Below, one piece after another: positions 25,629 to 34,224 of a DNA stretch of 64,000 nucleotides. Every line of letters begins with the position of its first letter. The first letter of the stretch is position 1. The DNA comes from Desulfurispirillum indicum S5. GTDB taxonomy: Bacteria > Chrysiogenota > Chrysiogenetes > Chrysiogenales > Chrysiogenaceae. A program made the translations under genes and the position numbers. Below the pieces are notes generated by a model, which was not told the DNA's origin, searched no databases, and saw only the letters and a list, made by a program, of their open reading frames with translations. The stretch spans positions 1,314,001-1,378,000 of the forward strand of contig NC_014836.1 of assembly GCF_000177635.2 (NCBI RefSeq), read 5' to 3'.

Positions 25629-27011
25629 TTAGAGATCCTTGATCAGAGCGTAGAAGGTGCGCACGCCGCTGCCAGTGGCACCTTTTTTATGGAAGTACTC
25701 CTTCTTTCCATCCCAAGCGGTACCCGCCACGTCCAGGTGTACCCAGGGGGTGTTTTCGGGGACAAATTTCTGCAGGAAGAGTCCGGCGGTGATGGTTCCC
25801 GCTTCCTTGCCGCCCACATTCTGCATGTCGGCGAAATCGCTCTTCAGCTGCTCGTCGTACTCAGCGTAGGCGGGCAGTTGCCACAGGCGTTCGTGAAGAG
25901 TCGCTCCTTTCGCGGTCACTTCGCGGGCGTACTCGTCATTATTGGAGATGACGCCGATGGCATGGGAGCCCAGGGCCACGACGCAGGCGCCGGTGAGAGT
26001 CGCGATATCCACAATGGCGGAGGGTTGATAGGTCTTTGTGCCATGGGCCAGGGCATCGCACAGAATCAGGCGGCCTTCAGCGTCGGTGTTGATGACTTCA
26101 ATGGTTTTGCCATTGCAGGCGGTGACGATATCGCCCGGCTTGTTGGCGGTGCCGCTGGGCATGTTCTCAGCGGCCGGGACTATGCCCACCACATCCTTGC
26201 GAATCCCCAGGGAACCCATCAGGTGAAAGGCACCCAGAACCGCCGCACCGCCACACATATCGTACTTCATTTCTTCCATGGATGCCGATGGCTTGATGGA
26301 AATGCCGCCGGTGTCAAAGGTGAGGCCCTTGCCCACCAGCATCAGGGGAGCTTTCTTCTCTGGTGAGGTATTGCGCAGGATGATCATTTTTCCCGGTTGA
26401 GCACTGCCCTTGCCAACACTGTAAAAAGCGCCCATGCCAAGCTTCGCGGCCTCTTCCTGGTCAATGACGGTGCATTCAAAGCCAAACTGTTGCGCCAGCT
26501 GGGTGGCGGTTTGGGCCAGAGAGGCCGGAGTGACGATATTTCCCGGCAGATCGCCCAGCTCGCGGGTGAAGTTCATGGAAGCCGCGATGGCCATGCCTTC
26601 CTGGAAGTCAGTTTCATGACTGGTGCAAAAAAGCCCTTGTACCTGCCACTGGGGGTCTTTTTCGTCAACACTTCTGGTTCTGGTGTAGATGTAGGAAGCC
26701 AGCACCGCGCCCATGGCGCAATCGCGGGCAGCTTCGCCGCTATCCACTGAGAAAGCCATATGGGAGAAGCGCGCTTTGCGAGCCACTTTCAGGGCGACTG
26801 CTCCAGCAACCATGAAGCGGTCTGAAGATTTTTCATCACAGCCCACATAGAGAAGATAGTCGCTGCCATTTTTATAAATCACAGATTCCTTGGGCTTTGC
26901 GAAAAAACCCAACCGCTTGAGCTCCTGGGCATGGGAAATTCCTTCCAGTTGAGCCGGGGACAGCAGGGTGACTCTCAGGGCGTCGGGGTGTGTTTCAAAG
27001 ACGAGGGACAT
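25629..27011 (-). CDS. pepA: Leucyl aminopeptidase (M17)
   Basis: A 460-residue cytosolic aminopeptidase with two-metal active site. The metal/catalytic signatures are clear: VGKGLTFDTGGISIKP (Lys and Asp), the MKYDMCGGAAV segment and NTDAEGRLILCDAL, the M17 hallmark. Length is slightly short of E. coli PepA but normal for the family. AAGGAG lies eight bases upstream of the ATG. It heads the minus-strand run that continues into the amidoligase and amidotransferase genes, so it could trim the same peptides, though a housekeeping role is simpler. Confidence 0.94.
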   Translation of the reverse strand: MSLVFETHPDALRVTLLSPAQLEGISHAQELKRLGFFAKPKESVIYKNGSDYLLYVGCDEKSSDRFMVAGAVALKVARKARFSHMAFSVDSGEAARDCAMGAVLASYIYTRTRSVDEKDPQWQVQGLFCTSHETDFQEGMAIAASMNFTRELGDLPGNIVTPASLAQTATQLAQQFGFECTVIDQEEAAKLGMGAFYSVGKGSAQPGKMIILRNTSPEKKAPLMLVGKGLTFDTGGISIKPSASMEEMKYDMCGGAAVLGAFHLMGSLGIRKDVVGIVPAAENMPSGTANKPGDIVTACNGKTIEVINTDAEGRLILCDALAHGTKTYQPSAIVDIATLTGACVVALGSHAIGVISNNDEYAREVTAKGATLHERLWQLPAYAEYDEQLKSDFADMQNVGGKEAGTITAGLFLQKFVPENTPWVHLDVAGTAWDGKKEYFHKKGATGSGVRTFYALIKDL

Positions 27012-27131
27012 AGTTCTATCTCCTTAAAAGAAAAAAGCCTCACGTCCACTGAAGAACGCGTGGCGTAAGTTGGTGATTGATTTGCATATGTAACACGCCA
27101 CCATGTCAAAAGCAATATTCCAGGAGGATGT

Positions 27132-27530
27132 ATGGAACCCATCACTGATGAAAAAATGCGCCAGATACTCAATCAGATGCGATCAACGGAGCCCGTGGCG
27201 GAAACCATCCATCGTTTTGAACAGACCTACACCATGGTCAAAAAAGAGTACGCCAAAGCCAGGGCGGTGTACGAGAAATTCCTGCCGGATGTTGAAGACT
27301 TCTGTCCGGAGTTTTCCGAATACATCAGGACCACCGCACCCTTTGAAAAACAGCCCGGTGAAACCTATCTGGAGGCCGAAGATCGCGCCATGGACTTCCA
27401 CGGCGAGATCCTGGAGAAGATGCACCTCTTTTTCACGCGCCTGCCCAGCATCCTCTCCTATGATCAGCTGGAACAGTGCCCCACACTGAAAGAGTACCTG
27501 AAGCAGTGCGAGATGGAGCAGGCTGTCTAG
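27132..27530 (+). CDS. Small helical hypothetical protein
   Basis: A 132-residue, mostly charged protein that I do not recognise. It reads as long amphipathic helices (for example EQTYTMVKKEYAKARAVYEKF) with no signal peptide, cysteine cluster or membrane segment. The start is well supported by CAGGAGG six bases before ATG. It is divergent from pepA and is followed directly by repeat copy B, so it is monocistronic as far as the sequence shows. Confidence 0.75.
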   Translation: MEPITDEKMRQILNQMRSTEPVAETIHRFEQTYTMVKKEYAKARAVYEKFLPDVEDFCPEFSEYIRTTAPFEKQPGETYLEAEDRAMDFHGEILEKMHLFFTRLPSILSYDQLEQCPTLKEYLKQCEMEQAV

Positions 27531-27542
27531 CAGGCTTTGAGC

Positions 27543-28196
27543 TGAAGCATTGCATCTTATCGCCTCGAATTAAGGTGATATTGTACCAATGCTTACCGCG
27601 CAGAAACAGCGTTCATTTTGCATGCTTGTCATCTCGTATTCGTCTTTATGTTTGCGGATATTGTCCTTTTTGACCGCGCAAAAAGGACGCAAAAACGCGC
27701 CCCCCGAACGCCCGTTTTTCCGGCTCATTGCTCGCCTGTCCTGGAGATCCGGCAGACACTGCATCCTTGCAGTGCTGCCGGACCACTCACTTCCTGTGAG
27801 TGTCCCGTTCGGGTCTTGCCAGCCAGGCATCGCACTCACCGGACGGACTCAGGGGGGAACGGCCTGTTTCTGTCTCTCCCCCGTGTGCTGGCCCAGCCAG
27901 GACGCGCCGACTGGAACGCTATGGACCCGCAGGGTTGCCGCCACGAGGGCGGCAACCGCAAACCAAAAGCCACGGAGGGCGGTTGTTTGCGGTCCCCAGT
28001 TCCAGGCAAGCGGGCGGCTGAAAAGGACAGCACTGGGGGCCACTTTTGCGCCACTTTGGGCGGGTCCAAAGTGGCAAAGAAACTCATAGACAAGGCGAGG
28101 GCAATGTCAAGCGACGCAGTTGTGCGGAACCATTCCGCCATTTCAGCATATCATCTGGAACACGCAGACAACCTGTCGTTTCGGGGAGCGAACGTC
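27543..28196 (+). repeat. 0.65-kb structured repeat, copy B
   Basis: Same element as at 19522-20175 and in the same orientation, with similar order of hairpins. In the last hairpin (about 28051) the stem reads GCCACTTTGG / CCAAAGTGGC where copy A has GCCACTTTTG / CAAAAGTGGC, so a T-A pair has become G-C by two matched changes. The ends are less well kept (GCATCTTATCG left, GGGGAGCGAACG right). It separates the small plus-strand gene from the stop of the convergent SafE-like gene. Confidence 0.88.
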
Positions 28197-28201
28197 CAGC
28201 T

Positions 28202-28891
28202 TTAAGTGACCGGAACAAAACCTGTCAGCCTGGCAGCCTTGTAGAGAAAAACCGCCGCGAAGAAGAGGATGCTCAGTCCGGCAAGGGTGTTGAGCAGCCT
28301 GCGCAGCCCCTGGTAGCGTTTGAAGAAGTCGATGGAGATGGCCAGCAGATACATGGGGGGAATGGTGCACAGCCCGAATACCCCCATGATCAGCGCGCCC
28401 TGCAGGGGTGAGCCGCTGGCTGCCGCCATGGCGGCAAAGAAGTAGACAAAACCGCAGGGCAGCAGACCGTTCAAAAGTCCCAGGCCGAAATAGCTCCACA
28501 GCGAAGGGCTCCGGGTAAAGCGGCGGAAGGTTTGTTGGAAAACGCCGCTGGAAGCCGGATCCCACAGCAGGGGAATCCGGCCCACTCCCAGAAACTGCAG
28601 GCCGATCACAACCATGAGCAGCGCCACCGCCACAAAGAAGATACCGTGCAGGGTGCGGTCAAGTCGAAAGGCGATACCCAGCAGCGCCAGCAGGGCGCCC
28701 ATGGCCACGTAGGTTGTGGTGCGCCCCAGGTTATAGAGCAGGTGTCCACTCAGACGCTGCCAGCGGCTGAGTGCTTCCCCCTTGGCGGTAGTGTAGGCAA
28801 CCACGATGCCGCCGCACATGCCGATACAGTGGCTGAATCCACCCGCCAGAGCTATTCCCGCGATAAAATAGAGATTGTCCAGTATATCCAT
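28202..28891 (-). CDS. SafE/DsbD_2-like membrane protein (sulfite exporter TauE/SafE family label)
   Basis: A 229-residue inner-membrane protein with about six hydrophobic segments. It has the cysteine-containing motifs HCIGMCGG near residue 22-29 and GLLPCGFVYFF near 144, characteristic of the group often found next to cytochrome-oxidase or copper assembly genes and annotated as TauE/SafE or DsbD_2. Actual activity (electron or metal transfer) is not established. The gene stands alone after the htpX terminator; no cytochrome genes lie in the window. Confidence 0.8.
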   Translation of the reverse strand: MDILDNLYFIAGIALAGGFSHCIGMCGGIVVAYTTAKGEALSRWQRLSGHLLYNLGRTTTYVAMGALLALLGIAFRLDRTLHGIFFVAVALLMVVIGLQFLGVGRIPLLWDPASSGVFQQTFRRFTRSPSLWSYFGLGLLNGLLPCGFVYFFAAMAAASGSPLQGALIMGVFGLCTIPPMYLLAISIDFFKRYQGLRRLLNTLAGLSILFFAAVFLYKAARLTGFVPVT

Positions 28892-28903
28892 GGCAGTGTC
28901 CTG

Positions 28904-28935
28904 AAAAAGGCCTGGAGACGATGCTCCAGGCCTTT
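28904..28935 (-). terminator. Rho-independent terminator of htpX
   Basis: A 12-bp perfect stem AAAGGCCTGGAG / CTCCAGGCCTTT with a 6-base loop, followed on the minus strand by TTTTTC. It lies 17 bases after the htpX stop codon and just before the start of the SafE-like gene. Confidence 0.85.
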
Positions 28936-28951
28936 GGTAATGGAAGAATCC

Positions 28952-29836
28952 TTATCTGCGATTACGCAGGGCAGCGATACGATCGTCCAGGGGCGGGTGC
29001 GTCATGAAGAGCTGCTTGATGCCGGTGCGAACGCCGGAGTTGATGCCGAAAGCACTCATGGATTCTGGCATCTCATCGGGCAGCCCCTGCTCGCGCTTCA
29101 GGCGCTCAAGGGCGGCAATCATGGGGCCCGCTCCCGCCAGAGAGGCACCAGCCGCATCGGCACGGTATTCACGGCGACGGGAGAACCAGAAAACGATCAT
29201 GGAAGCCAGGATGGCCAGAACGATCTCCGCCACAATAGTTACGATGTAATAGCCGATGCCCAGGCCACGCTCGGTCTTGAAGACCACGCGATCCACGGTG
29301 TAACCGATGATGCGGGCGAAAAACATGACAAAGGTATTCACCACACCCTGGATCAGGGCCAGGGTTACCATATCGCCGTTGGCCACGTGGCCGATTTCAT
29401 GTCCGAGCACGGCGCGGATCTCCTCGTCACTGAAACGCTGGAGCATCCCCTGGCTCACCGCCACCAGGGCGTTGTTGCGATTCCAGCCGGTGGCAAAGGC
29501 GTTAGACTGCTGAGCCGGAAAAACGCCCACTTCAGGCATGCCGATGCCGGCTTTCTGGGAAAGCTCACGCACCGTCTGCACAAGCCACTGCTCGCGCTCG
29601 TTACGCGGGCGCTCGATGATAACGGTGCCAGTCCCTTTTTTTGCTATCCATTTCGAAAGCAGCAGGGAGACAAAAGAACCGGACATGCCGAAGACAAAAC
29701 AGAAAATGAGCAGGCTGGTCAGGTTGAGCCCGGTGCCCGAAGCATCCAGGATGGAACCAACGCCCAGCAGGCTCAGGGTAATGCTGGCGACGACAATGAC
29801 CGCCAGGTTGGTAGCCAGAAAGAGCAGTATACGCAT
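28952..29836 (-). CDS. htpX: Heat-shock membrane zinc metalloprotease HtpX
   Basis: A 294-residue M48B protease involved in inner-membrane protein quality control. It has two N-terminal membrane segments (about 4-24 and 35-55), the zinc motif [11 protein letters not shown] near residue 136, two further hydrophobic segments and the downstream glutamate region [13 protein letters not shown]. The start at 29836 has AGGAGGG eight bases upstream; the frame is open for eight more codons without a site. A strong terminator follows the gene. Confidence 0.95.
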   Translation of the reverse strand: MRILLFLATNLAVIVVASITLSLLGVGSILDASGTGLNLTSLLIFCFVFGMSGSFVSLLLSKWIAKKGTGTVIIERPRNEREQWLVQTVRELSQKAGIGMPEVGVFPAQQSNAFATGWNRNNALVAVSQGMLQRFSDEEIRAVLGHEIGHVANGDMVTLALIQGVVNTFVMFFARIIGYTVDRVVFKTERGLGIGYYIVTIVAEIVLAILASMIVFWFSRRREYRADAAGASLAGAGPMIAALERLKREQGLPDEMPESMSAFGINSGVRTGIKQLFMTHPPLDDRIAALRNRR

Positions 29837-30071
29837 GCAACCCTCCTTGAAGAGTTTCACTGACGCTCAAGACGCCATGTGCGATGAATGTTAAAAAAAA
29901 ATCCTTGAAAGCGCACAAATATTATCAAAATTCCCCTTGTTGACAAGGAAATTCGTCTTTATCTGGTAACACGAAAATAAATTTCGTAATATTTTTCTTG
30001 ACTTTTTCGAGCGATAAAGCGTAGTTGTGGCAGGAAATACCGTGTATATGCACGTTGCAGGGAGATTTTCC

Positions 30072-30821
30072 ATGAAGAAAACAATGCGATCTACCGGGCT
30101 TTTCCTGGCCAGCACCCTGGCGCTGCTGTCATGCTTCAGCATGGCTTCTGCCGGAACGCTGAAATTCTTTGCCAATGGCGAAGAACTGATAGCCGAGGGG
30201 TTTATGAGTCCGAAACTCACCAAGGATGGCTGGCAGCTGAATTTTGACCACGCCTTTGTGGTGCTCCAGAATATCACGGCCTACCAGACTACCCCGCCCT
30301 TTGACCCCGAGGTGGCCGATGCCATCACCTACAGCGCCAAGGCTTCCCTGGAAGGGATTCATGTGGTTGACCTGGCCCGCGGCAGCGTGGAAGAGCCACC
30401 AGTGCTGGTAGGTGTCGTTGAGAACGTCACGCCTGGTCACTACAATGCCCTTTCCTGGCAGGTTGTCAAGGCGGAGTCGGGCATGCTCAAGGGAGCGTCT
30501 ATGGTGCTGATTGGCACCGCCCGGAAGGATGGTCGCAGTGTCAGCTTTCAGATAACTTCCGATGACGTTGCCACCTATCGCTGTGGCGAATTTGTGGGTG
30601 ATGAGCGCAAGGGATTTGTCAGTAAGGACGAAGACGGTGATCTGGAAATGACGTTTCACTTTGATCATATATTCGGCAGAGCCGACAAGGATGCTGACGA
30701 TGATGTGAATCTCGAAGGTATCGGCTTTGCTGTTTTCGCCGCTGGCGCTGACAGACTGAAGCTTCAGGGTATGCATGTGGGTCATGCCGGCGAAGGACAC
30801 TGCAGTGTCCAATGGCACTGA
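30072..30821 (+). CDS. Exported hypothetical protein upstream of the B12 riboswitch
   Basis: A 249-residue protein with a signal peptide (MKKTMRSTGLFLASTLALLS), ending either in a signal-peptidase I site near ASA or a weak lipobox LLSC. The mature part looks all-beta with few cysteines and an acidic loop DKDADDDVNLEG that could bind a cation. I do not recognise the family. GGGAG precedes the ATG at 30072. It lies directly upstream of the cobalamin riboswitch and cobalt transporter genes on the same strand, so a metal-related role is conceivable but not shown. The 235-base gap upstream is AT-rich and should hold divergent promoters for this gene and htpX. Confidence 0.78.
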   Translation: MKKTMRSTGLFLASTLALLSCFSMASAGTLKFFANGEELIAEGFMSPKLTKDGWQLNFDHAFVVLQNITAYQTTPPFDPEVADAITYSAKASLEGIHVVDLARGSVEEPPVLVGVVENVTPGHYNALSWQVVKAESGMLKGASMVLIGTARKDGRSVSFQITSDDVATYRCGEFVGDERKGFVSKDEDGDLEMTFHFDHIFGRADKDADDDVNLEGIGFAVFAAGADRLKLQGMHVGHAGEGHCSVQWH

Positions 30822-30894
30822 GTCACTGCTGAAGAGGTGCAATGGCAGGTATCTTGACAAATGGGTACAGGTACCGTAAACACGTTTAGTTCTC

Positions 30895-31060
30895 ATTTTC
30901 GGTGCCCGTATCCGGGTGAAAAGGGAAGAGGGGTGCAAATCCCCCGCGGACCCGCCACTGTAAGCGATGACGATGGATCACAAGCCACTGGCCCGTGCCG
31001 GGAAGGCGATCTGGAGGATGATTCGCAAGCCAGGAGACCTGCCGGAAAGTACACACGACC
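30895..31060 (+). promoter_or_regulatory. Cobalamin riboswitch
   Basis: Standard adenosylcobalamin aptamer text: GGTGCCC, then GGGTGAAAAGGGAA, GGTGCAAATCCCCCGC, GGACCCGCCACTGTAA, and the B12 box GCCAGGAGACCTGCC at about 31029-31043. Order and spacing match the class. It sits ahead of the NikL-like/cbiMQO operon, which fits repression of cobalt uptake when cobalamin is plentiful. Confidence 0.95.
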
Positions 31061-31114
31061 CTTCCCGGGTATGGAAGGCGGGTGCGCAGAGACGTTGGGG
31101 TTAACAGCCACGAC

Positions 31115-31156
31115 GCCTTCTGGGTTCTTCCGTATCCGGGGCAGATCCCAGGAGGC
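31115..31156 (+). promoter_or_regulatory. Hairpin sequestering the ribosome-binding site downstream of the riboswitch
   Basis: GCCTTCTGGG (31115-31124) can pair with CCCAGGAGGC (31147-31156) with a single G-T wobble. The right arm contains the whole AGGAGG ribosome-binding site for the ATG at 31163. This is a plausible expression platform acting on translation. The alternative pairing that would free the site was not worked out. Confidence 0.65.
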
Positions 31157-31162
31157 TTTTTT

Positions 31163-31690
31163 ATGTCCAGTGCGAGCTCTTGTTGTTCCCCCAGATATTC
31201 CGGAATATCACCGATGGTAATCGTTTCGGGCACTACCGTGTCAATGCGGTTTGCCCTGCTGGTTCTCTGTGCTTTTCTGTTGAGCTCGGGTATTGCCCAT
31301 GCGCATGGTGTGGTTACCCGTACGGAAATCCAGAGGGTGATCTTCGTGGAAGCTATCTATGAGGATGGCACGCCCATGGCTGGCGCCCAGGTGGTGGTCT
31401 TTTCGCCTCAGAATCCCCGCACGCCCTGGCTGACCACTGTGGCCGATGAGCAGGGGCATGTGCGCGTTACCCCGGATCAGCAGATTTCAGGTACCTGGAG
31501 CATTCAGCTGCGACAGGCGGGCCATGGGGCCATGATCCATGTTGATCTGGGCGATGAGGATATTACCATTACTTCCCGTACAGAAACAGGAAGACTGCGC
31601 ACCCTTCTCATGTTCGGCCTGGTCGTCTGGGGTGCTGTGGGAACGGCGCTCTATTTCCGCAAAGGAAAGAAGAGTCATGCATATTCCTGA
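31163..31690 (+). CDS. NikL/CbiL-like accessory protein of cobalt-nickel ECF transporter
   Basis: A 175-residue exported protein anchored at the C-terminus. A signal sequence (MRFALLVLCAFLLSSGIAHA) starts at codon 28 of this frame, so the long N-terminal part may be a leader or the true start may be 31244. A carboxypeptidase-regulatory-like beta domain containing EAIYEDGTPMAGAQVVVFSP follows, then one membrane segment (LLMFGLVVWGAVGTALYF). NikL-type proteins accompany CbiM/NikM in Ni/Co uptake. The start at 31163 has AGGAGG seven bases upstream. The gene overlaps cbiM by 14 bases. Confidence 0.8.
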   Translation: MSSASSCCSPRYSGISPMVIVSGTTVSMRFALLVLCAFLLSSGIAHAHGVVTRTEIQRVIFVEAIYEDGTPMAGAQVVVFSPQNPRTPWLTTVADEQGHVRVTPDQQISGTWSIQLRQAGHGAMIHVDLGDEDITITSRTETGRLRTLLMFGLVVWGAVGTALYFRKGKKSHAYS

Positions 31691-32330
31691 CGGCATATTG
31701 CCACTGCCGGTAACTGTTGGAGCTTTTGCGCTCACTATTGGCCTGACGGCAGTGGCAGTAGCAAGAATCAACCGCATGGCAGACCCCCGGGAAGGGATTC
31801 CCCGCGCGGCACTGTTTACGGCAGCTTTCTTCGTCCTCTCCACTGTGCATATTCCCATCCCTCCCACCAGCGCGCACCTTATGCTCAGTGGCATACTGGG
31901 TGTTATGCTGGGCTATTACGCGCTGCCAGCGGTGGTCATCGCCATTTTTCTGCAGGCAATCATGCTGGGTCATGGCGGGCTGACCACCATAGGCATAAAT
32001 TCCCTGATCATTGGTATTCCTGCACTGGTGGCCAGTGGGGTTTATCGGATGATGCGTCCTGTGGCCATGCGTGGCGGCAACCTCCTGTATCTCGGACTGG
32101 CTTTTTTTGTGGGCTCCCTGGGGTCGGTGCTGGCAGTCATCATTTTTGCATCAACCGTACTCCTGTGGATGCCAGTACATATAGACGCTGCCGCTGAACG
32201 GGCGGCTCTGCTCGTCCTGGTGCTGGTGCATATTCCTTTAGTCCTCCTGGAGGGTGCCTTCTGTGCCTGGCTGGTGCACTATTTTCAGCGAACCAGCCCT
32301 GCGCTGCTCGACGAAAACATGGAGGCATAG
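31677..32330 (+). CDS. cbiM: Energy-coupling factor substrate-specificity component CbiM
   Basis: A 217-residue membrane protein beginning MHIPDGILPLP. The N-terminal His at position 2 belongs to the metal-binding site that defines CbiM/NikM, so the start is certain. About six to seven hydrophobic segments follow, with histidines in STVHIPIPPTSAH. It selects Co2+ (or Ni2+) for the ECF transporter. It overlaps the NikL-like gene by 14 bases and is followed 8 bases later by cbiQ. The cobalamin riboswitch upstream points to cobalt rather than nickel. Confidence 0.95.
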   Translation: MHIPDGILPLPVTVGAFALTIGLTAVAVARINRMADPREGIPRAALFTAAFFVLSTVHIPIPPTSAHLMLSGILGVMLGYYALPAVVIAIFLQAIMLGHGGLTTIGINSLIIGIPALVASGVYRMMRPVAMRGGNLLYLGLAFFVGSLGSVLAVIIFASTVLLWMPVHIDAAAERAALLVLVLVHIPLVLLEGAFCAWLVHYFQRTSPALLDENMEA

Positions 32331-32338
32331 CACGATCC

Positions 32339-33088
32339 ATGGGGTGTTTTTGTTTTCTCCACCGTTGGGATCCGCGTTGTCGTTTGCTGGCTGCCCTGGT
32401 GCTGGCCTTCAGCTTTTCCTTTGTCAAAGCGCTGCATTTGCTGCCACTGATTCTGGGGGTTGGGTTTGCGTGTTCAGTGCTGGCGGGCCTTGGGCCAATG
32501 GCCCTCTTCAACCGTCTGCGTCTGCCATCGTTCATTATTGTGGCCATGGTGATTTTCCTCCCCTTTGCTGGTGGCCAGACGGTGCTGTTGGATCTCGGGA
32601 TGGTCAGTGTCTCCCGTGAGGGGACGCACGCCGCTCTTTTGATTGCGGCCCGCTTTTATGCCATCATGATGGTGGTGTTCGCGATGATAGGAACCATGAC
32701 CCTGGAGGTAACAATAAATACCTTGAAGTCCCTGGGGCTGCCGCCGGTGATGGCCGATATGGCCGGGCTTGTGCTGAGGTATTTCCATGTCATTGCCGAT
32801 GACCATGGACGCATGACCACCGCCATGACCCTGCGCGGTTACTCGATAAAACCATGGTCACTTCTGTCACTGCGCACCATGGCCTGGCTGTGGGGCAGTC
32901 TGTTTCTGCGCAGCCATGAGCGTTCCCAGCGGGTCTACCAGGCGATGATCCTGCGTGGCTACCACCTGGGCAGACCGACAGGTCACCCGTTTCCTCCCTG
33001 GCGCCACCTGGTGTTGCTGGGGCTGGTGCTTGTGGTCTGCGCGTTTATTATATTTCTTCAATTACAGGCAGGATATTCCCATGGCTGA
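32339..33088 (+). CDS. cbiQ: ECF transporter transmembrane component CbiQ
   Basis: A 249-residue EcfT-type membrane protein coupling the ATPase to CbiM. It has several N-terminal hydrophobic segments and the two coupling motifs AMTLRGY (about residue 163) and AMILRGY (about 201), the paired Ala-x-x-x-Arg-Gly signatures of EcfT. GGAGG lies upstream in the end of cbiM. It overlaps cbiO by 8 bases. No separate cbiN gene is present; the NikL-like protein may take its place. Confidence 0.93.
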   Translation: MGCFCFLHRWDPRCRLLAALVLAFSFSFVKALHLLPLILGVGFACSVLAGLGPMALFNRLRLPSFIIVAMVIFLPFAGGQTVLLDLGMVSVSREGTHAALLIAARFYAIMMVVFAMIGTMTLEVTINTLKSLGLPPVMADMAGLVLRYFHVIADDHGRMTTAMTLRGYSIKPWSLLSLRTMAWLWGSLFLRSHERSQRVYQAMILRGYHLGRPTGHPFPPWRHLVLLGLVLVVCAFIIFLQLQAGYSHG

Positions 33089-33833
33089 ATCTCATACTCC
33101 GGTACTGCGTATTGAAGGGCTGTGCTTCTCCTATCCCGATACGCCCCATGTCATCAGAGCTCTGAATCTGGAAGTTCTGCCTGGAGAAAAAGTCGGTGTG
33201 ATCGGGCCCAACGGAGCAGGGAAGAGTACGTTGTTTCTGCTGATCAGCGGTATCCTCGCGGCAGAGCAGGGCTGTATTGACTTTATGGGAAAGCCATTGC
33301 GAATCGGGCAGTTTCATCCTGACATGGCTTTGGTCTTTCAGCAGTCCGACGATCAGCTCTTCTGCCCGACAGTTCGTGAAGATGTGGCATTTGGTCCTCG
33401 CAACATGGGGCTGGATAATGTCACTGTGGAAAAGCGGGTAGCTGACGCTCTGGAGCGGACGGGAACATCCGCGTTTGCCCAGAAGGCGGTGCACCATCTT
33501 TCCGTGGGCCAGAAGCGCATGGTTGCCATCGCCGGTGCTCTGGCCATGGAGCCCCGTCTGGTGCTCTATGATGAGCCCAGTGCCAGTCTCGATATACGCT
33601 CTCGCCGCCAGCTTATCGGTCTGCTGCAACGCTCTCGCCACGCCATGCTGTTGGCTTCCCACGACCTGGAGCTGATTCTGGAGGTCTGTACCAGGGTGAT
33701 CCTGATAGATGATGGTGCTATCGTGGCCGATGGCGAACCCCGAGCGATTATGGCCGATGAAGGGTTGATGTGCGCCCATGGACAGGAAAAGCCCCACTCA
33801 CTGGTACCTCACCAGCTCCTGCACCACCACTGA
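33081..33833 (+). CDS. cbiO: ECF transporter ATPase CbiO
   Basis: A 250-residue ABC ATPase powering cobalt uptake. It has Walker A GPNGAGKST (about residue 41), the Q-loop LVFQQSDDQLF, the signature LSVGQ, Walker B LVLYDEPSASLD and the switch His in ASHDLELIL. The QQSDDQLF form of the Q-loop is typical of EcfA/CbiO. It overlaps the cbiQ end by 8 bases and completes the riboswitch-led operon. No terminator hairpin with a T-run is visible after it. Confidence 0.95.
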   Translation: MAESHTPVLRIEGLCFSYPDTPHVIRALNLEVLPGEKVGVIGPNGAGKSTLFLLISGILAAEQGCIDFMGKPLRIGQFHPDMALVFQQSDDQLFCPTVREDVAFGPRNMGLDNVTVEKRVADALERTGTSAFAQKAVHHLSVGQKRMVAIAGALAMEPRLVLYDEPSASLDIRSRRQLIGLLQRSRHAMLLASHDLELILEVCTRVILIDDGAIVADGEPRAIMADEGLMCAHGQEKPHSLVPHQLLHHH

Positions 33834-33849
33834 GAGAACACCACAGCGC

Positions 33850-34140
33850 AGCTTTCGCAACCGAATCAGGATGAAAGATGCCGTCCCTTGACTTTGTCCT
33901 CACTGTACGCGTGAGTGGCTTCCACGACTTTGGGTCCGCAGACTCCCGCCCTTCCTGGCTTTTGGTTTGTATTTGCCTCTGCCGTGGCGGCAAGCTCTGC
34001 GTTCATAGTGTTCCGCAACGGTAAAGCACCCATCAGCTGCGTTGCCTGGCATTGCTCGTCACTGCTATGCAGGAGACTCCACCTCTTTCCGCGATTTGTC
34101 CACGTCCGGCAGCGGTGTATTTTCGATTGCCTGCTGATGT
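33850..34140 (-). repeat. Heavily decayed inverted copy of the 0.65-kb repeat
   Basis: Read on the minus strand, this gap aligns with the second half of copies A-C. The best part is about 33930-34020: GGCTTTTGGTTTG, then GTGGCGGCAAGCTCTGCG, then TTCATAGTGTTCC on the plus strand. These match the inverse of the GGTTGCCGCC-hairpin region and flanks in the intact copies. The boundary GCTTTCGCAACC near 33851 resembles the element end. Many differences show that it is old. It occupies most of the 391-base gap between cbiO and the next kinase, which has no gene. Confidence 0.6.
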
Positions 34141-34224
34141 GAGGTATTTCGTCAATCTGTTAGAAGTTGTGGTGAGCGGCATAATCTGTTACAAACTGTC
34201 GAGAGTTCTCAATAGTGGGTTGTT

